The translations under genes and the position numbers were made by a program. The notes under the pieces were generated by a model. That model was not told the DNA's origin. It did no database searches and saw only the letters and a list, made by a program, of their open reading frames with translations. From Clostridium hydrogeniformans DSM 21757 (lineage in GTDB: Bacteria; Bacillota; Clostridia; Clostridiales; Clostridiaceae): 64,000 nucleotides of DNA. This document shows, in pieces, positions 60,846 through 64,000 of this stretch (positions are counted from its first letter, which is position 1; each line of letters opens with the position of its first letter). The stretch is taken from positions 124,001 to 188,000 of the forward strand of contig NZ_KK366004.1 in assembly GCF_000686705.1 (NCBI RefSeq), given 5' to 3'.

Positions 60846-60902
60846 TTGACCATTAGGAAATGATATGATATTATAATCATATGTTACTAATAACATATGA
60901 TT
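60846..60902 (+). promoter_or_regulatory. Promoter and PadR operator
   Basis: TTGACC (60846-60851), 17 nt, then TATTAT. Directly after it AATCATATGTTA (60875-60886) and TAACATATGATT (60891-60902) form a perfect inverted repeat with a 4-nt centre. The core ATGT-N8-ACAT is the recognised PadR-family operator. Autorepression is expected. Confidence 0.85.
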
Positions 60903-60915
60903 TGAGGTGGTAATA

Positions 60916-61470
60916 ATGACAATTGATTATGCAATTCTAGGAATGTTAAGTTGGCAACCATTAACTGGATATGACATAAAAAAAATTATTCAGGAGTCAC
61001 CATTTCTTTATTGGTCAGGTAATAATAATCAGATATATAAGTCGTTAGTTCAATTATTAGATAATAATTTAGTAATTAATGAGACAAAACATCAAGAGGG
61101 TGCGCCTTCTAAAAAAATATATTCTATTACCGAGTTTGGAATAAAGGAATTAGAAAAGTGGATTGTTGATACTAATGTTGAAGTGCCTGAATTAAAAAAG
61201 CAGTTCTTAATACAACTTTCTTGGTCAGGAAGATTAGAAGTAAAAGAAATAGAAAAGCTGTTGTTAAAATATGAAACAGAGATTGAAAAATATATAGCTA
61301 TGTATAAAGAAGAGCAAAAACGTGAAAAGCATTTTAAAAATAGACCTAAACATGAATATTTTATTTGGAAGATGCTTTATGAAAATATGATTATGTCATA
61401 TGAGAATGAATTAAAATGGATTGAAAAAGTACGGGATGGATTATTAGAGAGTCATGTTAAGGAGGGATAA
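60916..61470 (+). CDS. PadR-family transcriptional regulator
   Basis: A 184-residue regulator: PadR winged helix (IDYAILGMLSWQPLTGYDIK, then SGNNNQIYKSLVQLLDNNLV and GAPSKKIYSITEFG) and a Vir C-terminal helical domain. GAGGTGG lies 5 nt before the ATG at 60916, which excludes the in-frame GTG at 60907. The DUF4180 gene starts 1 nt after its stop, so both are one operon. An exact PadR operator precedes it. Confidence 0.9.
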   Translation: MTIDYAILGMLSWQPLTGYDIKKIIQESPFLYWSGNNNQIYKSLVQLLDNNLVINETKHQEGAPSKKIYSITEFGIKELEKWIVDTNVEVPELKKQFLIQLSWSGRLEVKEIEKLLLKYETEIEKYIAMYKEEQKREKHFKNRPKHEYFIWKMLYENMIMSYENELKWIEKVRDGLLESHVKEG

Positions 61471-61471
61471 G

Positions 61472-61840
61472 ATGAAAATAACAAAAATAAATAATAATGG
61501 AGTGGAAGTTGCTATTGTTGAAAGCGACGATATAATATTACGAGATGTACAATCAGCTTTAGATTTAATGGCCACTGTAAGTTACGAGGTAGGCTGCAAT
61601 AGATTTATTATTAATAAAGAAGCTATCATAGAAGATTTTTTTAAGTTAAGTACATGTATTGCAGGGGAAATTTTACAAAAATTCTCTAATTATCGCGTAA
61701 AGCTTGCTATATGGGGAGATTTCTCAGTATACACAAGTAAAGCATTAAAGGATTTTATATACGAGAGTAATAAAGGAAATAATATTTATTTTATTAGCAC
61801 TCAAGAAGAAGGCATAGATAGATTATCTAATGCAAAATAA
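61472..61840 (+). CDS. DUF4180 family protein
   Basis: A 122-residue protein of the DUF4180 family: VAIVESDDIILRDVQSALDL and CNRFIINKEAIIEDFFKLST, then KLAIWGDFSVYTSKALKDFI. It has a STAS-like alpha/beta pattern. The pairing of DUF4180 with a PadR gene is common in Firmicutes; the activity is unknown. AAGGAGGG lies 5 nt before the ATG, inside the end of the PadR gene, so the two are translated together. Confidence 0.85.
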   Translation: MKITKINNNGVEVAIVESDDIILRDVQSALDLMATVSYEVGCNRFIINKEAIIEDFFKLSTCIAGEILQKFSNYRVKLAIWGDFSVYTSKALKDFIYESNKGNNIYFISTQEEGIDRLSNAK

Positions 61841-62153
61841 TGAGGAATAACTTTTTAGACAATAATTTCTCGTATTTAGATAGGAAATTACTCCTTAGAA
61901 TTATAACATAATTATGTAGAATTTATGAGGATTATTTTATTGAAATTGATAGAGTATTAGATTACTAAATATACTAGTTAATATAGGGAGAATTATAATA
62001 GAAGAGCTAGAGTAAAGAGGTTAAGTTTCTAATCATGAAAATTTTCATAAATTAGATATATTAAATAAATCGGAAATTCATGTAGTTGCATACTCAGGAA
62101 TTGGTACAAAGTTACAAATGAAAATAATTAAAATTAAAAAAGATGACACATAG
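61841..62153 (+). pseudogene. Decayed sequence with a 40-codon C-terminal remnant
   Basis: Nothing is open from 61841 to 62030. From 62031 a frame without a start gives NHENFHKLDILNKSEIHVVA, then YSGIGTKLQMKI, ending at TAG 62151. It looks like the C-terminus of a lost gene; I do not recognise the family. The stop lies inside the terminator that follows. Confidence 0.35.
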
Positions 62154-62167
62154 ATGTCATCTTTTTT
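62136..62167 (+). terminator. Strong intrinsic terminator
   Basis: A 13-bp stem, AAAAAAGATGACA (62136-62148) with TGTCATCTTTTTT (62155-62167). Confidence 0.9.
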
Positions 62168-62590
62168 AATATACAATATATAAGAAAGGATGTGTTCAAT
62201 AGGTTTCTATGAAAAATAAAGTGAAAGTTATGGAGAATAATATATATTTTTCTAAGTTTAATTGAACTTTAAGAGGTATAAATTTCAAATAAGCTACATA
62301 GTGTAATAACTTTATACATAGGCAAAACTTCATAGGCAATGATTTGTGTATTGAAAAAAGGAATATATGTATATAGAGATAAATGTTATAATATTCAACA
62401 TTATTCAGTAGACGTTGAAAATATGGTGCTTGAATGCGTTGAACTAGTATATCAGCTTTGTTGGATTGAAGGATGTATAACTTAATATTGGAAGACAAAT
62501 AGCAAAGATAATAAATATACTAGATGAATATGAATTACTTTGCTAGACATGAATTGTAACAGCCCCATTTATTTGGAGTTTGAAGTTAAC
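62168..62590. other. Interval without a supported gene
   Basis: Short open pieces (for example LECVELVYQLCWIEGC on the plus strand near 62430-62480) suggest decayed coding sequence, but no family is recognisable. Confidence 0.35.
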
Positions 62591-62632
62591 AAAGGTTATA
62601 TCTAAGTAGCTAAAATCTTAGATATAACCTTT
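62591..62632. terminator. Terminator-type hairpin after the HxlR gene
   Basis: A perfect 15-bp stem, AAAGGTTATATCTAA (62591-62605) with TTAGATATAACCTTT (62618-62632); T tracts on either strand are short. Confidence 0.7.
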
Positions 62633-62634
62633 AA

Positions 62635-62982
62635 TTATTTATTAAGAAAGTTTTTCTGATAATTTTTTCCCCAGTATAATATCTCCATAATTATATTTTC
62701 CATAGACTTACCAAGGTCAGTAAGTTCATACTCAACCCTAGGAGGAACCTCTGCATATACGGTTCTTTTAACTATACCATCACTTTCAAGTTCCCTTAAT
62801 TGTAAGGTTAACATTCTCTGAGTAATATTAGGGAGTTTACGTCTTAGTTCGTTAAATCTCTTCTTGCCACTTAAAAGATGATATAAAATTACCCCTTTCC
62901 ATTTACCACCGATTATGTTTAGTGTAGTTTCTACTGGACAGTTATAGCATAAGAGTTCTTCATTACAATTAGATGATTTCAC
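62635..62982 (-). CDS. HxlR-family (MarR-like) regulator
   Basis: A 115-residue winged-helix regulator: [20 protein letters not shown], then [20 protein letters not shown] and [20 protein letters not shown]. Several HxlR proteins sense redox or aldehydes through N-terminal Cys; two Cys (6 and 12, 15 in [10 protein letters not shown]) fit this. It starts at GTG (62982), 7 nt after GGAGG on the minus strand. It is divergent from the nitroreductase gene, its likely target. Confidence 0.9.
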   Translation of the reverse strand: MKSSNCNEELLCYNCPVETTLNIIGGKWKGVILYHLLSGKKRFNELRRKLPNITQRMLTLQLRELESDGIVKRTVYAEVPPRVEYELTDLGKSMENIIMEILYWGKNYQKNFLNK

Positions 62983-63082
62983 ATTTAGGCCTCCATTCTA
63001 TGTTAAACCTATATATTGTACTAATTTATATTTAAGTTAATTACAATAATAAGTTAGATCTATAATACAAGTACTATAAAAA

Positions 63083-63113
63083 TATACTTAGTATATATTT
63101 TATACTAAGTATA
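63083..63113. promoter_or_regulatory. Paired palindromes between HxlR and nitroreductase genes
   Basis: TATACTTAGTATA (63083-63095) and TATACTAAGTATA (63101-63113) are near-palindromes that are also reverse complements of each other. They are the most evident operator candidates in this 356-nt divergent region. Confidence 0.6.
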
Positions 63114-63338
63114 ATAATTAATAGTATATATAAAAAATGTGCATACTTCAAGAATTTATATTTTTGTTTTAATATTATAAATAACAGTAGAAAACATATA
63201 AATAGAATTTAATAATTTAAGTTTCCTATTCTTAATATTTTTATAGTTTAATAAATATAAAAGTTATATTAAGAACATAAATATATTAAGGGTGTAGCTA
63301 AATTAAAGAATAAGAAAAAAATAGAAAGGTGGATTACT

Positions 63339-64000
63339 TTGATAAATAATAAAGATGAAATATTAAAAGCTTATAATTTTCGTCATGCTTGTAAGGAGTT
63401 TAACGGAAATGAGATACCTAAGGAGGATTTTGAATTTATTTTAGAAACAGGAAGACTTTCTCCAAGTTCTTTTGGGTTTGAACCATGGCAATTTATTGTA
63501 GTACAAAACAAGGAATTAAGAGAAAAGATAAAGGAATATTCTTGGGGAGGAGAAAAGCAAATTCCTACATCAAGCCATTTTGTAATTATATTAGGTAGAA
63601 AGAAAAAGCATATGCTTTATGATTCAAAGTATATAAATGATTTTATGAGAGAGGTTCAAGAATTACCAGATGAAGTAAGGGACATGAAAAGAGGATTCTA
63701 TAAAGCTTTCCAAGAAAAAGACTTTAATTTATTAGAAGGAGAAAGAGCTATTTTTGACTGGGCATGTAAGCAGACATATATAGCTTTAGGAAATATGATG
63801 ACATCAGCAGCAGAAATAGGAATAGACTCTTGCCCGATAGAAGGCTTTAATATGGAGAAACTAGATGAACTTCTAGAGAGAGAAGGAATAATGTCTAGAG
63901 ATGACTTTGGAGTTTCTGTTATGGTTGCTTTTGGATATAGAAAAAAAGATCCTAGAGGAAAGACTAGACAAAATTTAAATGATATTGTCACTTATATAGA
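63339..64000 (+). CDS. Nitroreductase family NAD(P)H oxidoreductase (cut by window edge)
   Basis: At least 220 residues of an FMN-dependent NfsB/NfnB-like enzyme: YNFRHACKEFNGNEIPKEDF, then ILETGRLSPSSFGFEPWQFI, DWACKQTYIALGNMMTSAAE and IGIDSCPIEGFNMEKLDE. The frame has no stop before the window ends, and 3' residues are missing. It starts at TTG (63339), 6 nt after GAAAGGTGG. Typical substrates are nitro compounds, quinones or NAD(P)H-dependent dihydropteridine. It is divergent from the HxlR gene. Confidence 0.9.
   Translation, partial: MINNKDEILKAYNFRHACKEFNGNEIPKEDFEFILETGRLSPSSFGFEPWQFIVVQNKELREKIKEYSWGGEKQIPTSSHFVIILGRKKKHMLYDSKYINDFMREVQELPDEVRDMKRGFYKAFQEKDFNLLEGERAIFDWACKQTYIALGNMMTSAAEIGIDSCPIEGFNMEKLDELLEREGIMSRDDFGVSVMVAFGYRKKDPRGKTRQNLNDIVTYI

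Overview
The base composition (very A+T rich), the strong GGAGG-type ribosome sites, the frequent TTG/GTG starts and the protein families (CadD, CD3324 family, a perfringolysin-like cytolysin, GlnRS, a T-box leader) point to a chromosomal segment of a Clostridium sensu stricto species related to C. perfringens. The cytolysin is clearly not the C. perfringens protein itself. No rRNA, tRNA, CRISPR array, phage or intact insertion sequence is visible.

Layout. 1-7.9 kb: end of a P-II-like gene, a DUF1846 gene, several GNAT acetyltransferases, a CadD-type transporter, a WYL regulator and a GyrI-like protein. 8-14 kb: an AraC/GyrI regulator flanked by a second, decayed GyrI copy, a structured non-coding stretch, a VOC protein, a creatininase-family enzyme sharing an upstream element with the AraC gene, then TrmB regulator plus ornithine cyclodeaminase. 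14-19.3 kb: a cyclase-fold protein with an unusual hairpin between ribosome site and start codon, a small Cys-rich protein, a T-box leader whose read-through would run antisense into a DMT exporter, and a divergent MocR regulator. 19.4-29 kb: glnS, TfoX-C, LUD, a nonsense-mutated HIT gene, a TPR membrane protein, methyltransferases and more GNATs. 29-35.3 kb (minus strand): an SsuABC/ThiXYZ-like importer, a PBP-type D,D-carboxypeptidase and a VanS/VanR pair very like those of VanA clusters but without vanHAX. 35.6-40.6 kb: TetR plus cation/proton antiporter, the cholesterol-dependent cytolysin, and a Vat-type streptogramin acetyltransferase behind a long attenuated leader. 40.7-46.5 kb: TetR, DUF5692 membrane protein, HypB, an 898-residue Fe-S/FAD/NAD(P) oxidoreductase and HypA, a nickel-maturation-like operon with no hydrogenase. 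46.6-57.4 kb: two CD3324-family HTH proteins each behind a short leader ORF and hairpin, RidA, cytidine deaminase, an ABC exporter, a frameshifted LD-carboxypeptidase, DUF488, and a secreted barnase/barstar pair. 58-64 kb: HD hydrolase, decayed genes (including an Rpn nuclease), PadR-DUF4180, and HxlR divergent from a nitroreductase cut by the window edge.

Themes. The window is an accessory, defence-and-resistance-flavoured region: eleven GNAT genes, Vat, VanRS, CadD, exporters, barnase and a cytolysin, with many one-component regulators beside their targets. Several genes carry leader RNAs with hairpins or short ORFs, which suggests post-initiation control is common here. The most unusual signals are the T-box facing an exporter, the shared Shine-Dalgarno/hairpin/AUG leader, the attenuated vat-like gene and the HypAB-flavoenzyme operon.
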